A stretch of 45,792 nt of DNA from the NCBI GenBank assembly GCA_019911865.1, contig JAIOJQ010000328.1, forward strand, positions 1 to 45,792, written 5' to 3'. The DNA comes from Thermoanaerobaculia bacterium. Lineage in GTDB: Bacteria; Acidobacteriota; Thermoanaerobaculia; Multivoradales; JAGPDF01. Positions within the stretch are counted from its first letter, which is position 1. Every line of letters begins with the position of its first letter. A program made the position numbers and the translations under genes. Of the stretch, positions 11,301 to 19,265 are shown piece by piece. The notes beneath the pieces were generated by a model that saw only the letters and a program-made list of their open reading frames with translations, was not told where the DNA came from and ran no database searches.

Positions 11301-11994
11301 TGGCGTTGTACCAGTCGGCGCTCTCGCAGACGTCCGTCTGCTCTCCCCAGATCTCCGGGAACGCGGTCGGCAGGTCGCAATACCAGTCGTAGAAGCTGAG
11401 GTTGACGCCTCCGAACAGCTGGAGGAAGCGGGCGCCGGCCGCGTAGCTGAGCATCGACATCGCCGGGATCGGACTGAAGCCGATGACGCGGTCCGGACCG
11501 TGCTTGCGGGCGGTGTAGACGTTGGCCACCGCCATGATCTCCTGCGCCTCCTGCCAGCTGGCGCGCCGGAAGCCGCCCTTGCCACGCGCCTTCTGATAGG
11601 TCGCGCGCGCCGCGGAGTCGGCCTGCAGCGCCTCCCAGGCCTTCATCGGGTCGCCGCCGTGCTCGCGCTTCTTGGCGCGGTAGGCGTCGAGCAGCGCGCC
11701 GCGGATCAGCGGGTACTTGATGCGCAGCGGGCTGTAGAGGTACCAGGAGAAGGAGATGCCGCGCTGGCAGCCGCGCGGCTCGTAGGGCGGCAGCGAGTCC
11801 TCGAGCAGCGGGTAGTCGAGCTGCTGGGTCTCCCAGGTGACGATGCCGTCCTTGACGTGGATTTGCCACGAACAGCCGCCGGTGCAGTTGACTCCGTGCG
11901 TGCTGCGGACGATGCGATCGTGCTGGAAGCGGTTGCGGTAGAACTCCTCCCACTTCCGCGTCTGAGGCGAGATGATGTCTTTGATCCAACCCAT
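8377..11994 (-). CDS. narG: Respiratory nitrate reductase alpha subunit (Mo-bisMGD)
   Basis: This is the catalytic subunit reducing nitrate to nitrite on a molybdenum-bis-MGD centre. It has 1205 residues from ATG 11994, normal length. The FS0 cluster ligands are visible as H33, C37, C41 and C76 ([10 protein letters not shown] and EPRGCQRG) with the same spacing as E. coli H49/C53/C57/C92. The Mo-ligand motif YDWYCDLP is present, with the Asp corresponding to E. coli D222 at about residue 203. The frame is open upstream to 12159, but homology begins at MGWIKDI. There is no twin-arginine signal, so a cytoplasmic orientation is expected. A 61-base gap separates it from narC. Confidence 0.97.
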   Translation of the reverse strand: MGWIKDIISPQTRKWEEFYRNRFQHDRIVRSTHGVNCTGGCSWQIHVKDGIVTWETQQLDYPLLEDSLPPYEPRGCQRGISFSWYLYSPLRIKYPLIRGALLDAYRAKKREHGGDPMKAWEALQADSAARATYQKARGKGGFRRASWQEAQEIMAVANVYTARKHGPDRVIGFSPIPAMSMLSYAAGARFLQLFGGVNLSFYDWYCDLPTAFPEIWGEQTDVCESADWYNAKMIADMGACLNMTRTPDCHFFAESRHNGTKAVVFSPDFSQVCKYADQWVPIHAGSDGAFWMAVTHILLEEYHHRRQTPFFIDYVKRYTDSPYLVKLERDGERFRPGRLLRAGELPAYRSLSNGEWKFVNLDAATGRPVVPKGSVGSRWDEKPGNWNMKYESAADDSPYDPVLTLLGRETQVAQTTFHDFGLDRDAARGVPAIEIETVDGPALVTTIYDLIMAQYGVSRGLEGDYPKGYDDPDGAYTPAWQEVFTGVSAATVEQFAREWASTAEATGGKCMIIVGAGINHWYHANLMYRAGAMALMLTGCVGKNGGGLNHYVGQEKLAPVDSWSAIAFARDHQAAARLQQAPIWHYINTCQYRYDGQFSRYNTVPDNEMTRQHTADQIFRSVRMGWMPFFPQFDRNTLELCREAVEQGATDDEAIKRHVLDRLAKRELNYSVSDPDAEVNFPRVWYIWRGNAIMGSMKGHEYALKHYLGTHSNVIARDADERTQEVAWHDVAPVGKMDLVVDLNFRMDSSALYSDIVLPAASWYEKADLNSTDLHSFIHPLSQAVAPVWESKTDWNIFRDLAEATAEMARRYFPGTHKDVVATAIAHDSAGEIAQPRIRDWYLGECEPVPGKTTHQLTIVERDYTRLHERYVTLGDRLRTAGLGAHGNSYQCADAYDEMITSNHFPVERENGSARPSIREAEWAANAVLHLSTLTNGVLNMRAYENAEKKTGLELADLGAGSADVRLTYADLQAQPRRYNTSPLWSGLMNGGRAYSAYTYNVEKLVPWRTLTGRQHFYLDHEMYLAYGENLPTYKPSPRPQAYGDLRETLKSGEARILNCLTPHGKWHIHSTYMENHRMLTLSRGCEPVWMSEVDAAALGIADNDWVEVHNDHGVYCARACVSARIPKGVCIVYHVPERTVGIPKSQVRGGRRAGGHNSFTRIHLKPNFLAGGYGQFSYGFNYWGPIAPNRDTHVVVKRMDKVVF

Positions 11995-12055
11995 GGTCTG
12001 GTCCGATTCCTCTTCCGGATTGATCGCGCGGCAGGGACGTGGGCGTCCGCGCCGG

Positions 12056-12943
12056 TTAGGTCGACCGGACCTGCCGGTCAAAAATCGACTCGTAAACCGT
12101 GCGGATCCTGCGCCGTCGCCAGAGCAGCGAGTAGAGGCCGAGCAGCACGATGGCCCCACTGGTACCGGCGGTGAAGAGCCCTATGCCGTAATCGCGCGGC
12201 CGCTGGAAAGCGTGCTGGGCGTCGGCATCCTCGAGGAAAGCGAGGATCGCCGCCTGTTCGACCTGGGTCAGCGGCCGATCCTGGTAGGCGCGCTGCATCA
12301 CCGGGAAGGGCGGGCTGCCGATGACCGACCGGACGCCGGGCCCGCCGAGCCTGGAGAAGACCGTCGTCAGGTCGCGGGCCAGCAGGCCGCCGCCGATGAC
12401 CGCATCGTGGGAAACCTCGTGGCACGAGTTGCACGTCGGACCGCCGTTGATGAGCCGCTGCGTACCCTGGAACAGCGCCCGGCCGAGGGCGATCTGCCGG
12501 TCGCTGGGCGGCGCCGGCGCCGCTGCCGCCGTGGCAGCTGCGGTCGCCGTGACCGGTCCCGGGTACTCGCCTTCCTTGGTGAAAGCGAGCACGGAGAGAA
12601 CTTCGGCCGCGCTCAAAGCCTGCGGAGGCATCGGAATGCGCGCGTACTCCTCGAAGATGGCGACTGCCTCGGCGTCTCCCGACGCCACCATGTCGGTCGA
12701 GTTCTGGACGAACCGGACCAGCCACTCCTCCCGCCGTCGCTCGGTGACGCCCCGCAGATCGGGGCCCACCAGCCGGCCACCGCCCACCGTGTGGCAGGCG
12801 AAGCAGGTCTTGCGGAAAATCTCCTCGCCGCGCTGTGCGGCCTCCGACAGGGCCCGGGCGGGCCGAGGGCCGGCCAACACGGCGACGACCGCTGCAGCAG
12901 TCACGAGTCGGACTCCGGCTCTTCCGATCTGAACGATTTCCAT
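12056..12943 (-). CDS. narC: Diheme c-type cytochrome of the nar operon
   Basis: The 295-residue protein has an N-terminal signal or anchor helix (about 10-32), a first heme site CFACH at about residue 47, a second CNSCH at about 170, and a C-terminal membrane helix ([19 protein letters not shown]) followed by a basic tail. Both domains carry a likely distal-Met region. A membrane-bound diheme cytochrome as the first gene of the operon is known from Thermus NarC, where it supports assembly of, or electron exchange with, NarGHI. That is the reason for the symbol; sequence identity could not be measured. An in-frame TTG sits directly before the ATG (12944-12946) and could also start it, with GGGAG upstream fitting either. 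Confidence 0.85.
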   Translation of the reverse strand: MEIVQIGRAGVRLVTAAAVVAVLAGPRPARALSEAAQRGEEIFRKTCFACHTVGGGRLVGPDLRGVTERRREEWLVRFVQNSTDMVASGDAEAVAIFEEYARIPMPPQALSAAEVLSVLAFTKEGEYPGPVTATAAATAAAAPAPPSDRQIALGRALFQGTQRLINGGPTCNSCHEVSHDAVIGGGLLARDLTTVFSRLGGPGVRSVIGSPPFPVMQRAYQDRPLTQVEQAAILAFLEDADAQHAFQRPRDYGIGLFTAGTSGAIVLLGLYSLLWRRRRIRTVYESIFDRQVRST

Positions 12944-13199
12944 CAACGCAGGCTCCCTGGTTCGGCGCGAAGCATCTCCGCGCCGGGGGTGGCTCCGACA
13001 TGACGGCCGTCATATCGACGCGGAAGCACGGGATTCTTGCCGGGCAACGCCGGCTTTCCGGTGCTCGCGGAGGGTTCCGCAAGGAGTTCTTCCGCCGGTC
13101 CGGGGACCGCTCTTCGCAGCTGCGGGACGCGGCCGCAGGCGGCCTCGCCCGGAAGGGCGTCGCCGCGCCCGTTCCCTCCGCCTAGAATCCGCAGCCTCG
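12944..13199. promoter_or_regulatory. Divergent narC / mobB control region with 14-bp palindrome
   Basis: The 256-base gap between two divergent genes contains the perfect palindrome ATGACGGCCGTCAT at 13000-13013, about 57 bases upstream of narC. The TGAC-N4-GTCA core resembles half-sites bound by CRP/FNR-superfamily dimers such as Dnr-type regulators, so it is the best candidate operator for anaerobic or nitrogen-oxide control of narCGHJI. A TAGAAT hexamer at 13183-13188 could be the -10 element of mobB, but no convincing -35 accompanies it. Confidence 0.4.
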
Positions 13200-13694
13200 A
13201 TGAAGATCTTCGGGTTCGCCGGCTACTCCGGCAGCGGCAAGACCACCCTGATCGAACGGCTGATTCCGCGCTTTGCCGAACGCGGACTCAGCGTCTCGCT
13301 GATCAAGCACGCTCACCACGCATTCGACCTGGATCGACCCGGCAAGGACTCGTACCGGCTTCGCGAGGCCGGGGCGAGGGAGGTTCTGCTCACTTCGTCT
13401 CACCGCTGGGCGCTGCTGCACGAGCTGCGCGGCGAAGCCGAGCCGTCGCTCGCCGAGCAGGTTCGGCACCTCTCGCCGTGCGACCTGCTGCTGGTCGAGG
13501 GTTTCAAGCATGCGCCGATTCCGAAGCTCGAAGTCCGGCGGGAGGCGGCCGGCGAAAGACTCCTGCATCCCGAAGACCCGTTCATCGTCGCCGTGGCCTC
13601 CGACGAGAGGATCGTGGGCCGGCTGCCTCATTTCGACCTGAACGACGTTGCCGGCATCGAAGCGTTCGTGCTCCGGCATCTGAAGCTCGGTTGA
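13200..13694 (+). CDS. mobB: Molybdopterin-guanine dinucleotide biosynthesis adaptor MobB
   Basis: A P-loop GTP-binding accessory protein that assists MobA in making Mo-MGD, the cofactor of NarG. At 164 residues it has normal length. The Walker A motif GYSGSGKTT lies at about residues 8-16, the family motif LIKHAHHAFDLDRPGKDSYR at about 34-53, and LLLVEGFKH at about 99-107. Diverging from the narCGHJI operon, it fits cofactor supply to the nitrate reductase. MobA is not present in the window. Confidence 0.93.
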   Translation: MKIFGFAGYSGSGKTTLIERLIPRFAERGLSVSLIKHAHHAFDLDRPGKDSYRLREAGAREVLLTSSHRWALLHELRGEAEPSLAEQVRHLSPCDLLLVEGFKHAPIPKLEVRREAAGERLLHPEDPFIVAVASDERIVGRLPHFDLNDVAGIEAFVLRHLKLG

Positions 13695-13832
13695 GCCGGA
13701 GCTCGCTGTTTGCCGCGAATGGTTCCGACGGACGACGAGCGCGAAGTCACCCGCAGTGTCCCGCGCGGCCAGCGAATCCGGCGGCGCGTTCGACCCTCGC
13801 CTCGCCTCTCCCGCGTCCTGTGTCGCGCTGCC

Positions 13833-15158
13833 TCATCGCGGATCCCCGTACGCCCTCGCTAGCCGCTCGACCGGGACACCCAGCGCATAGAGGATCGGCA
13901 GGAAGTTGACGAGCAGAAAGTAGTAGACCGGACGGGTCAGGAAGCGCCGGCCGGAGACCCGAACCCGCGCCGGAACGACGCGGATCTCCCCCTCGCGTGC
14001 GAGCCTGCGCGAGAGCTCGAAATCCTCCATCAGCGGCATCTCGGGGTAGCCGCCGACCCGCTCGAAGACGGCGGCCCGGACGAAGATCGCCTGGTCACCG
14101 TACGGACGGCGGGTGTACCGCGAGCGGATGTCGGCGAGGTGGAGCAGCGGAGCGATCCAGCTCCGGCGGCCGTCGGGCACCGTCCAGGTTCGAAAAGCGC
14201 CCGCGACCACCTCGGGATCGGCGAGGGCTCGAGCGACGGAGTCGCGGGCTTCCGGCGGCAGGCCGACGTCGGCGTGGAGGAAGAGCAGCACGTCGCCGGT
14301 CGCGCAGCGTGCGCCCGCGTTCATCTGCCGTGCACGTCCTCGGGGCGCTTCCAGGACACGCACGCCCGGCACGCTGCGGGCAAGCGCCGCGGTCTCGTCC
14401 CGGCTTCCGCCGTCCACGACGAGAATCTCGTGCCAGCCATCCGCGGCGAGAGTGCGAAGCGCGGACTCGATACGGCCCGCCTCGTCGAGTGCGGGAATCA
14501 CGACGGAGATCCGGGGCGCGCGTGGACAGAGTCGACCGAGCAGGCGCGAGGTCGCGGGCGCGCGCACCGCTCCGCGTTCGATCCGCTGCTGGAGTCTCAC
14601 GAGATCGGCGGGAACGTCGACGTCGAACCAGCCGGGCAGGATTTCGACCGAAAGCCCGCGCTCGAGGAGGCGCTCGCGCGTGCGGCCGAACGTCGAGTCG
14701 GCGCTCCACGGCAGATCCTCGAGCAGGCCGGGCGGGCATCGCCGCAGCGCCAGCAGGTAGAAACCCCCGTCGTCGCAGGGGCCGAGTACCGCGTCGGAGC
14801 GCTCGAGGGCGTCGCGCGCGGCCTCCAGCAGCGCGGCCGGAACTCCGGGCGAATCCGTGCCGACGGCGATCGCGCCGGCCGCCTTGCCCGCGAGCGCTCG
14901 CGCGAAAGCCCGCGCCAGTCGTTCGCCGAGGTCACCTTCTCCTTGCGGCCAGCGGCACGCGGCGCGGGCAGCACCCCACTCGGCGGCATCGGGCTCCGGC
15001 GTAACCAGGACGGGTCGGGCCCAGCGCAGGCTCGAGACGCGGGACCAGGTGTCCTCGAAGAGCGCCGTGGCAAGAGCTGCCGCGCCCTTCGAACCCAGCG
15101 CGGGCGCGAGGCGGGTCTTGGCGACGCCCGGCCGAGGCGGCTTGGCGAAGACGAGCAC
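13833..15158 (-). CDS. Fused TIGR04282-TIGR04283 glycosyltransferase, arsenosugar type
   Basis: A two-domain protein of 441 residues. Residues 1 to about 205 match the DUF2064/TIGR04282 nucleotidyl/glycosyltransferase-like family (VLVFAKPPRPGVAKTRLAPALG, GTDSPGVP, GPCDDGGFYLLALR). From about residue 217 a family-2 glycosyltransferase of TIGR04283 type follows (ISVVIPALDEAGRIESAL, VVDGGSRDET, ARQMNAGA, VLLFLHADV, PYGDQAIF), ending with a hydrophobic anchor-like segment (VYYFLLVNFLPILYALG). These families usually occur as separate genes beside arsS; here they are joined. The GTG at 15156-15158 is the only plausible start between the arsS stop and the first conserved residues, but lacks a good ribosome site. 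The likely role is adding the sugar in arsenosugar synthesis. Confidence 0.88.
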   Translation of the reverse strand: MLVFAKPPRPGVAKTRLAPALGSKGAAALATALFEDTWSRVSSLRWARPVLVTPEPDAAEWGAARAACRWPQGEGDLGERLARAFARALAGKAAGAIAVGTDSPGVPAALLEAARDALERSDAVLGPCDDGGFYLLALRRCPPGLLEDLPWSADSTFGRTRERLLERGLSVEILPGWFDVDVPADLVRLQQRIERGAVRAPATSRLLGRLCPRAPRISVVIPALDEAGRIESALRTLAADGWHEILVVDGGSRDETAALARSVPGVRVLEAPRGRARQMNAGARCATGDVLLFLHADVGLPPEARDSVARALADPEVVAGAFRTWTVPDGRRSWIAPLLHLADIRSRYTRRPYGDQAIFVRAAVFERVGGYPEMPLMEDFELSRRLAREGEIRVVPARVRVSGRRFLTRPVYYFLLVNFLPILYALGVPVERLARAYGDPR

Positions 15159-15196
15159 GGGAGTCCGTGCCGGCCGCGAGACCTGGAGGACGCGGA

Positions 15197-16219
15197 TCAG
15201 GCGAGCGCTCCCGAGCAGCTCGAGCCCGCGCCGGCGGTGCACGCGAAGCAGTGGCTCGCCGTGGCGATCGCGCTGCCGCCGAGATCCGAGAGCCGATCGA
15301 CGTCCCAGACCGTCGGACGAGAGGGTCCGCCTTCGAGGCGGAGCGGCAGGTCGAGCATCAGGTTGAAGTCGCAGTCGTAAAGCCGTCCCCGCCAGTCGAC
15401 GCTGACCTGCGAGCGGCACATCAGCCCCTCGACGGTCGCCGGGTTGAAGTGGTTGACCAGCAGCGCCTGGTAGTCCTCGGTCTTGCCCAGCCGCGCGAGC
15501 TGCTCGGCGAAGCGGCGGATCGGCATGTTGGTGAGGGTCAGCAGTCTATCGAACTCGATGCCGAAGCGCTCCGCGAGCTCGCGCTTGTAGTCCTCCTCGA
15601 GCTGGCGCTGCGCGGGCGGCAGCGACGGCCCGAGCGGGTTGTATACGAGGTCGAGACGCAGCGCCGAGCCGGCACGGCCGTAGCCGAGCTGGTTCAGTCG
15701 ACGCAGCGCCGCGATCGAGCCGTCGAAGGTGCCGCGTCCCCGCTGGCGGTCGACGTTGCTCTCCGTGTAGCAGGGCAGGCTGGCGACGATCTCGACGCGC
15801 TGGGCGGCGAGAAACTCCGCCAGTCCCTCGAAGCCGGTCTCGCCGAGGATGGTCAGGTTGCAGCGGTCGATGACCCGGCGGCCCAGCTGCCGCGCTCCGG
15901 TGACCAGCCGCTCGAACTGCGGGTTCATCTCGGGCGCGCCGCCGGTCAGGTCGAGCACCTCGACTCCGGGGCTGGCGGCGAGCAGCTCGAGCAGCCGGTC
16001 TGCGACCTCCGCGGAAAGCGACTCGGTCCGCTTCGGCCCGGCCTCGACGTGGCAGTGGTGGCAGGCGAGGTTGCAGAGCCGGCCGACGTTGACCTGCAGG
16101 GTCGTGATCCGGGCGCGCCGCAGCGCGCCGAGGCCGTGCCGCTGCAAGGTCGCGTCGAAGCGAGCGTCGTCGGCGGCGGTGGGCAGGACGGGAAGTCGAG
16201 GGGCGCGATCGGCGAGCAT
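15197..16219 (-). CDS. arsS: Arsenosugar biosynthesis radical SAM protein ArsS
   Basis: This radical SAM enzyme is thought to join the 5-deoxyadenosyl group to dimethylated arsenic during arsenosugar formation. The 340-residue protein carries the CNLACHHC cluster motif (C49, C53, C56) that binds the [4Fe-4S] needed for SAM cleavage, then HVEAGPKRTESL and LDLTGGAPEMNP. The C-terminal SPASM-like part has MCRSQVSVDWRGRLYDCDFN and CFACTAGAGSSC. GGAG precedes the ATG by about 7 bases. It lies 76 bases downstream of arsM and 38 bases before the glycosyltransferase, the order expected of an arsenosugar operon. Confidence 0.93.
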   Translation of the reverse strand: MLADRAPRLPVLPTAADDARFDATLQRHGLGALRRARITTLQVNVGRLCNLACHHCHVEAGPKRTESLSAEVADRLLELLAASPGVEVLDLTGGAPEMNPQFERLVTGARQLGRRVIDRCNLTILGETGFEGLAEFLAAQRVEIVASLPCYTESNVDRQRGRGTFDGSIAALRRLNQLGYGRAGSALRLDLVYNPLGPSLPPAQRQLEEDYKRELAERFGIEFDRLLTLTNMPIRRFAEQLARLGKTEDYQALLVNHFNPATVEGLMCRSQVSVDWRGRLYDCDFNLMLDLPLRLEGGPSRPTVWDVDRLSDLGGSAIATASHCFACTAGAGSSCSGALA

Positions 16220-16295
16220 GTGCGGCTCCTTCGTTCTCGGATTCAGGGCTGCCGGTTCAGGGCGAGGCCCGCGAGCAGCGCGACGATCGCCATTT

Positions 16296-17450
16296 CTAGC
16301 AGCAGCCGTCCGGGCCGCAGCAGGGCGCGGCGGGCGCGGACGAGTCGTCGTAGTCGCGGCCCTTGGTCTCGCGCGGGTCGCGCCGGAGGCTCCGCGTGCA
16401 GTCGAACGGCCGCGCCGCGCTCGGGTCGATCGGCACGCGGGGCTCGACGAGCTCGACCTGATTCCGGTAGGGCTCGCCGGAGTAGATCTCGAATGTCTTG
16501 GCGCAGACCGCGGCGCGCTCGCCCCGCACCAGCCGGTGGCCGTCGTCGTCGAGGACCTGCTTGAACGGACCCTTGTAGATCACCGCCTGGAAGTGCTCGA
16601 AGCAGGGGCCCTGCTTGCCCTTGAACGCCACGACGGTGAGCGAGCGGAACTCGATGCCCTCGACGGTGCGCCAGGGCTGCGCCGGCCGCTCGAGGATCCG
16701 CAGGCCGTGGAAGCCCGCCTGCTCGAACGCGGCGAGGAACCCCTCCTCGGTGAGCGCGCCCGAAATGCAGCCGCTCCACAACTCGGGGTCGGCCTCGAGG
16801 TGCGCCGGCACCGGCTCGTCGGCGACGATGTCGGAGATCACCGCCCGGCCGCCGTGGCGCAGGACGCGGAAGATCTCGGCGAAGAGGCGTCGCTTGTCGG
16901 CGCCGTCGACCAGGTTGAGAACGCAGTTGGAGACCACGACGTCGACCGACGCGTCCTCGACCAGCGGCGTCTCGTGCCGCAGTCGATCCGCGAGACGCTC
17001 GGCCGCGCGCAGGTCGTCGGCCGAGCGGACCGGTCGCGCGGCGAGCTCCGCGTCGAGCCGGTCGAGATCGAGTGCCAGGTCCTGGATGCGCGCGCGGCGG
17101 AACTCCACGTTGGCGAATCCCAGCCGCTCGGCGACCCGCGGTGCGGCCCGCCGAGCCACCTCGAGCATTTCGGGTGTCATGTCGATGCCGATCACCCGGC
17201 CCGCGGTGCCGACGACCTGGCTGGCGATGAAGCAGATCTTGCCGGTGCCGCTGCCCAGGTCGAGCACGGTCTCGCCCGGGCGCAGGTGGCGCGAGGGGTC
17301 GCCGCAGCCGTAGTCGCGTTCGAGCACTTCGTCCGGAATCACCGCGAGGTAGCGCGGATCGTAGTCGACCGGGCAGCAGAGCTCGGGCTCGCGGGCGGCG
17401 GCGCCGCGCGCGTAGCGCTCGCGGACGCTGGATTCGGTGGCGATGGACAT
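16296..17450 (-). CDS. arsM: Arsenite S-adenosylmethionine methyltransferase
   Basis: Methylates trivalent arsenic using SAM and a thiol reductant. The 384-residue protein has the SAM loop VLDLGSGTGKICF at about residues 62-74, and cysteines in ELCCPVDYD, VVSNCVLNLV and WSGCISGAL that correspond to the arsenic-binding cysteines of ArsM enzymes. A C-terminal extension (about 270-384) ends in the Cys-rich CCGPDGCC, which may bind metal or arsenic. AAGGAGG lies 11 bases before the ATG. With arsS downstream, the product probably feeds arsenosugars and is not simply volatilised. Confidence 0.94.
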   Translation of the reverse strand: MSIATESSVRERYARGAAAREPELCCPVDYDPRYLAVIPDEVLERDYGCGDPSRHLRPGETVLDLGSGTGKICFIASQVVGTAGRVIGIDMTPEMLEVARRAAPRVAERLGFANVEFRRARIQDLALDLDRLDAELAARPVRSADDLRAAERLADRLRHETPLVEDASVDVVVSNCVLNLVDGADKRRLFAEIFRVLRHGGRAVISDIVADEPVPAHLEADPELWSGCISGALTEEGFLAAFEQAGFHGLRILERPAQPWRTVEGIEFRSLTVVAFKGKQGPCFEHFQAVIYKGPFKQVLDDDGHRLVRGERAAVCAKTFEIYSGEPYRNQVELVEPRVPIDPSAARPFDCTRSLRRDPRETKGRDYDDSSAPAAPCCGPDGCC

Positions 17451-17483
17451 GCCTGGAGTCCTCCTTCGATCGGCCCGATCGAG

Positions 17484-17945
17484 TCAGGCCCGTTGCGGGC
17501 TCGGCGTGAGACGCGCGCGACGGCGCGCCAGGAGCGAAAGACCGAACAGTGCGGCCGTGGCGGCGCCGAGACCCGCGACGCCGAGGCGCACGGCCCACCA
17601 GAGCGTCCGGACCTGGATCGGGCGGCTTCCGGCCGCGGCGGCGGGCAGCAGCGACAAAGTCGGATCCTCCTCGGGGTGAACGACCTGCAGATCACTGAAC
17701 AGGAGGACCCTCGTGGGCTCGCTCATCGGGCTGCCGTAGAGGTCGGCGATCGGGTCTCCGGCACTCCAGAGCGAGCGGTTGAGGGTCACGACCGACGGAT
17801 CGTGAGGGGAGATGAGCAGGACCTCGTGCCCCCAGCCGAGATCGGCGAGAGAGGCGGCGAGAGGCAGCAGGAGGGCGGCGACGAGACCGGCCCGGGCCCC
17901 GCGTCGGGCCCAGCGGGCGACTCCGGTCAGGACGTTCGTGGACAT
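17484..17945 (-). CDS. Hypothetical two-helix membrane protein in the arsenosugar operon
   Basis: The 153-residue protein has an N-terminal hydrophobic segment (about 20-34, possibly a signal peptide), a stretch of about 75 residues that should lie in the periplasm (GHEVLLISPHDPSVVTLNR and FSDLQVVHPEEDP), and a C-terminal helix (LGVAGLGAATAALFGLSLL) with a basic cytoplasmic tail. I recognise no family. It sits 19 bases after yceI and 33 bases before arsM, so it is probably co-transcribed with the arsenic genes. The start has a weak ribosome site. Confidence 0.7.
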   Translation of the reverse strand: MSTNVLTGVARWARRGARAGLVAALLLPLAASLADLGWGHEVLLISPHDPSVVTLNRSLWSAGDPIADLYGSPMSEPTRVLLFSDLQVVHPEEDPTLSLLPAAAAGSRPIQVRTLWWAVRLGVAGLGAATAALFGLSLLARRRARLTPSPQRA

Positions 17946-17964
17946 GGCGACGATCGCTCTCGGC

Positions 17965-18576
17965 TCAGCTCGCGGCGTTGACGAAGAGGTTGAGCTTCAC
18001 CTTCCAGGTGTCGCTCACCCGTCCGGCGACCTTCTGCGGCACCGCGAGGCCGTGGTCGGAGAGCTGGACCTCGAAGGGCACCGAGACGCGCAGCCAGTCC
18101 CCTTTACCGAGCCCGGCGGCCTTCGCCGCCTCGGCGGGAATCGGCTTGACCCGGGCGCGGACGGTGATCGGCTTCGTGACGCCGCGGAGAGTGAAGTCGC
18201 CGGCGATCTCCCAGCTGCCGTCCTCGAGCTGGCGCGCGGTGGTCGAGACGAAACGGATCTCCGGGTTCTTCTTCGCGTCGAGCCAGTCGCCCGACTGCAG
18301 GTGCTTGTTGCGCAGCTCGATCCCGGTGTCGAGAGAGGCGACCGGAACCCGCACTTCGACGCTGGCGGTGCCGGCTTCGAGGTCCGCCACGACCTGGCCC
18401 GTGACGGTGTGGGTGCGGCCGAGGATGGTCTCGAAGTCGGTCTCGGATTCGAAGGTGATGTTGGTGTTCTTGTCGTCGCCGCCGGCGGCGAAGGTGCGCT
18501 CGGTGGCGGCAGCGGCGGCGACCTGGAACAGGCCCGCGAGGGCGAGGGCGAGAACGGGCGAACGACGGTGGATCAT
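17965..18576 (-). CDS. YceI-family periplasmic lipocalin-like protein
   Basis: The 203-residue protein begins with a signal peptide (LALALAGLFQVAAAAA, cleavage near residue 25). The YceI fold follows: NITFESETDFETILGRTHTVTGQV, then GIELRNKHLQSGDWLDAKKNPEIRF, then the family signature GDFTLRGVTKPITV. YceI proteins are beta-barrel carriers of isoprenoid or amphiphilic ligands in the periplasm, often induced by stress. A GGGAG ribosome site precedes the ATG. A promoter of the GTAACC-N16-CRAA type lies about 60 bases upstream (18637-18663), making this the first gene of a probable YceI-membrane protein-ArsM-ArsS-glycosyltransferase operon. Confidence 0.93.
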   Translation of the reverse strand: MIHRRSPVLALALAGLFQVAAAAATERTFAAGGDDKNTNITFESETDFETILGRTHTVTGQVVADLEAGTASVEVRVPVASLDTGIELRNKHLQSGDWLDAKKNPEIRFVSTTARQLEDGSWEIAGDFTLRGVTKPITVRARVKPIPAEAAKAAGLGKGDWLRVSVPFEVQLSDHGLAVPQKVAGRVSDTWKVKLNLFVNAAS

Positions 18577-18636
18577 GGCGGGTCTCCCTGGGTTGCGCCC
18601 CCGGCCGATCGCCGGTCGGGGGGCGTCAGGGGAATC

Positions 18637-18663
18637 TTTGCCGCTCCCCGCGGAGCGGTTACC
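18637..18663 (-). promoter_or_regulatory. ECF sigma promoter P1 (yceI-arsM-arsS)
   Basis: Read on the minus strand, GGTAACC (18663 down to 18657) is followed after 16 bases by CAAAGATT, with CAAA at 18640-18637. This matches the GTAACC-N16-C(G/A)AA motif shared by four sites in the window. It lies about 60 bases before the YceI ATG. The -35 element is back-to-back with that of P2, only 11 bases apart, so the sigma factor could fire both directions from one region. Confidence 0.75.
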
Positions 18664-18674
18664 GGCCGCTTCGA

Positions 18675-18700
18675 GTAACCTCTTCGCCCGATGAGGCGAA
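18675..18700 (+). promoter_or_regulatory. ECF sigma promoter P2 (autoregulation of the sigma factor)
   Basis: GTAACC at 18675-18680, 16 bases, then CGAA at 18697-18700 followed by GATGAG. Spacing and elements equal those of the other three sites. The -10 element touches the ATG at 18702, so a transcript from this promoter would begin a few bases inside the longest sigma-factor frame. Confidence 0.65.
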
Positions 18701-18701
18701 G

Positions 18702-19265
18702 ATGAGGGGCGAGGTCGACGAGGCCTCGCTCGACGATCTGCCGGAGCTGATGGCCCGCTACCAGGCGGGGGACGAGGCGGCGTTCGAAGAGATCTACGGA
18801 CGGCTGGCGCGTTCGGTGCGCGGCTACCTGAGAACCCTGACCCCGCCGGGAGCGGACGTGGAGGACCTGGTGCAGAACGCGTTTCTCCAGATTCACCGGT
18901 CGCGGCAAACCTACCTGCCGGGCGAGCCGGTGCGCCCCTGGGCCTTCGCCATCGCCCGTCACGTCGGTCTGATGGCGCGGCGGACTTCCGGGCGGCGGGC
19001 CCGCAACGAGGTCCAGCCGTTCGACCAGCTGCCCGAAGTGCCGACCCTGTCGCGCGCCGCCGGTGCCCTCGACCGGATCTCGCTCGGGCGGGCGCTCGGG
19101 ACGCTCGCCGAGCCCGGCCGCGAGGCGGTCTGGCTCCACCACGTCGAGGGGTTCTCGTTCCGCGAGATCGCCGCCGTCCAGGGGATCTCCGAGACCGCGG
19201 CGAAGGTGCGCGCCCATCGCGCCATCGTCGCGCTGCGCGGCGAGCTGAAGGAGGCCGCGGGATGA
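18702..19265 (+). CDS. ECF-type RNA polymerase sigma factor (SigF-like)
   Basis: An extracytoplasmic-function sigma factor of 187 residues from ATG 18702. Region 2 covers LMARYQAGDEAAFEEIYGRL to the DVEDLVQNAFLQIHRSR segment. Region 4 covers PGREAVWLHHVEGFSFREIA through GISETAAKVRAHRAIV, the helix-turn-helix that reads the -35. The stop overlaps the next gene, an NrsF-like anti-sigma factor (ATGA). Because promoter P2 overlaps the first ATG, the in-frame ATG at 18750 (MARYQAGDEAAF, 171 residues) may be the true start for the autoregulated transcript, though its GGAG is only 3 bases away. The regulon within the window probably includes P1 to P4. Confidence 0.93.
   Translation: MRGEVDEASLDDLPELMARYQAGDEAAFEEIYGRLARSVRGYLRTLTPPGADVEDLVQNAFLQIHRSRQTYLPGEPVRPWAFAIARHVGLMARRTSGRRARNEVQPFDQLPEVPTLSRAAGALDRISLGRALGTLAEPGREAVWLHHVEGFSFREIAAVQGISETAAKVRAHRAIVALRGELKEAAG

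Noticed and set aside
14999-15030. A further GTAACC upstream of other genes (in the glycosyltransferase)
   Set aside because: It lies inside a coding sequence, the CRAA element is missing at 16 bases and it does not point at a start codon.
16243-16290. Tiny frame MAIVALLAGLALNRQP between arsM and arsS
   Set aside because: Only 16 codons, no ribosome site and an overlap with the Cys-rich tail of arsM; no support as a gene.
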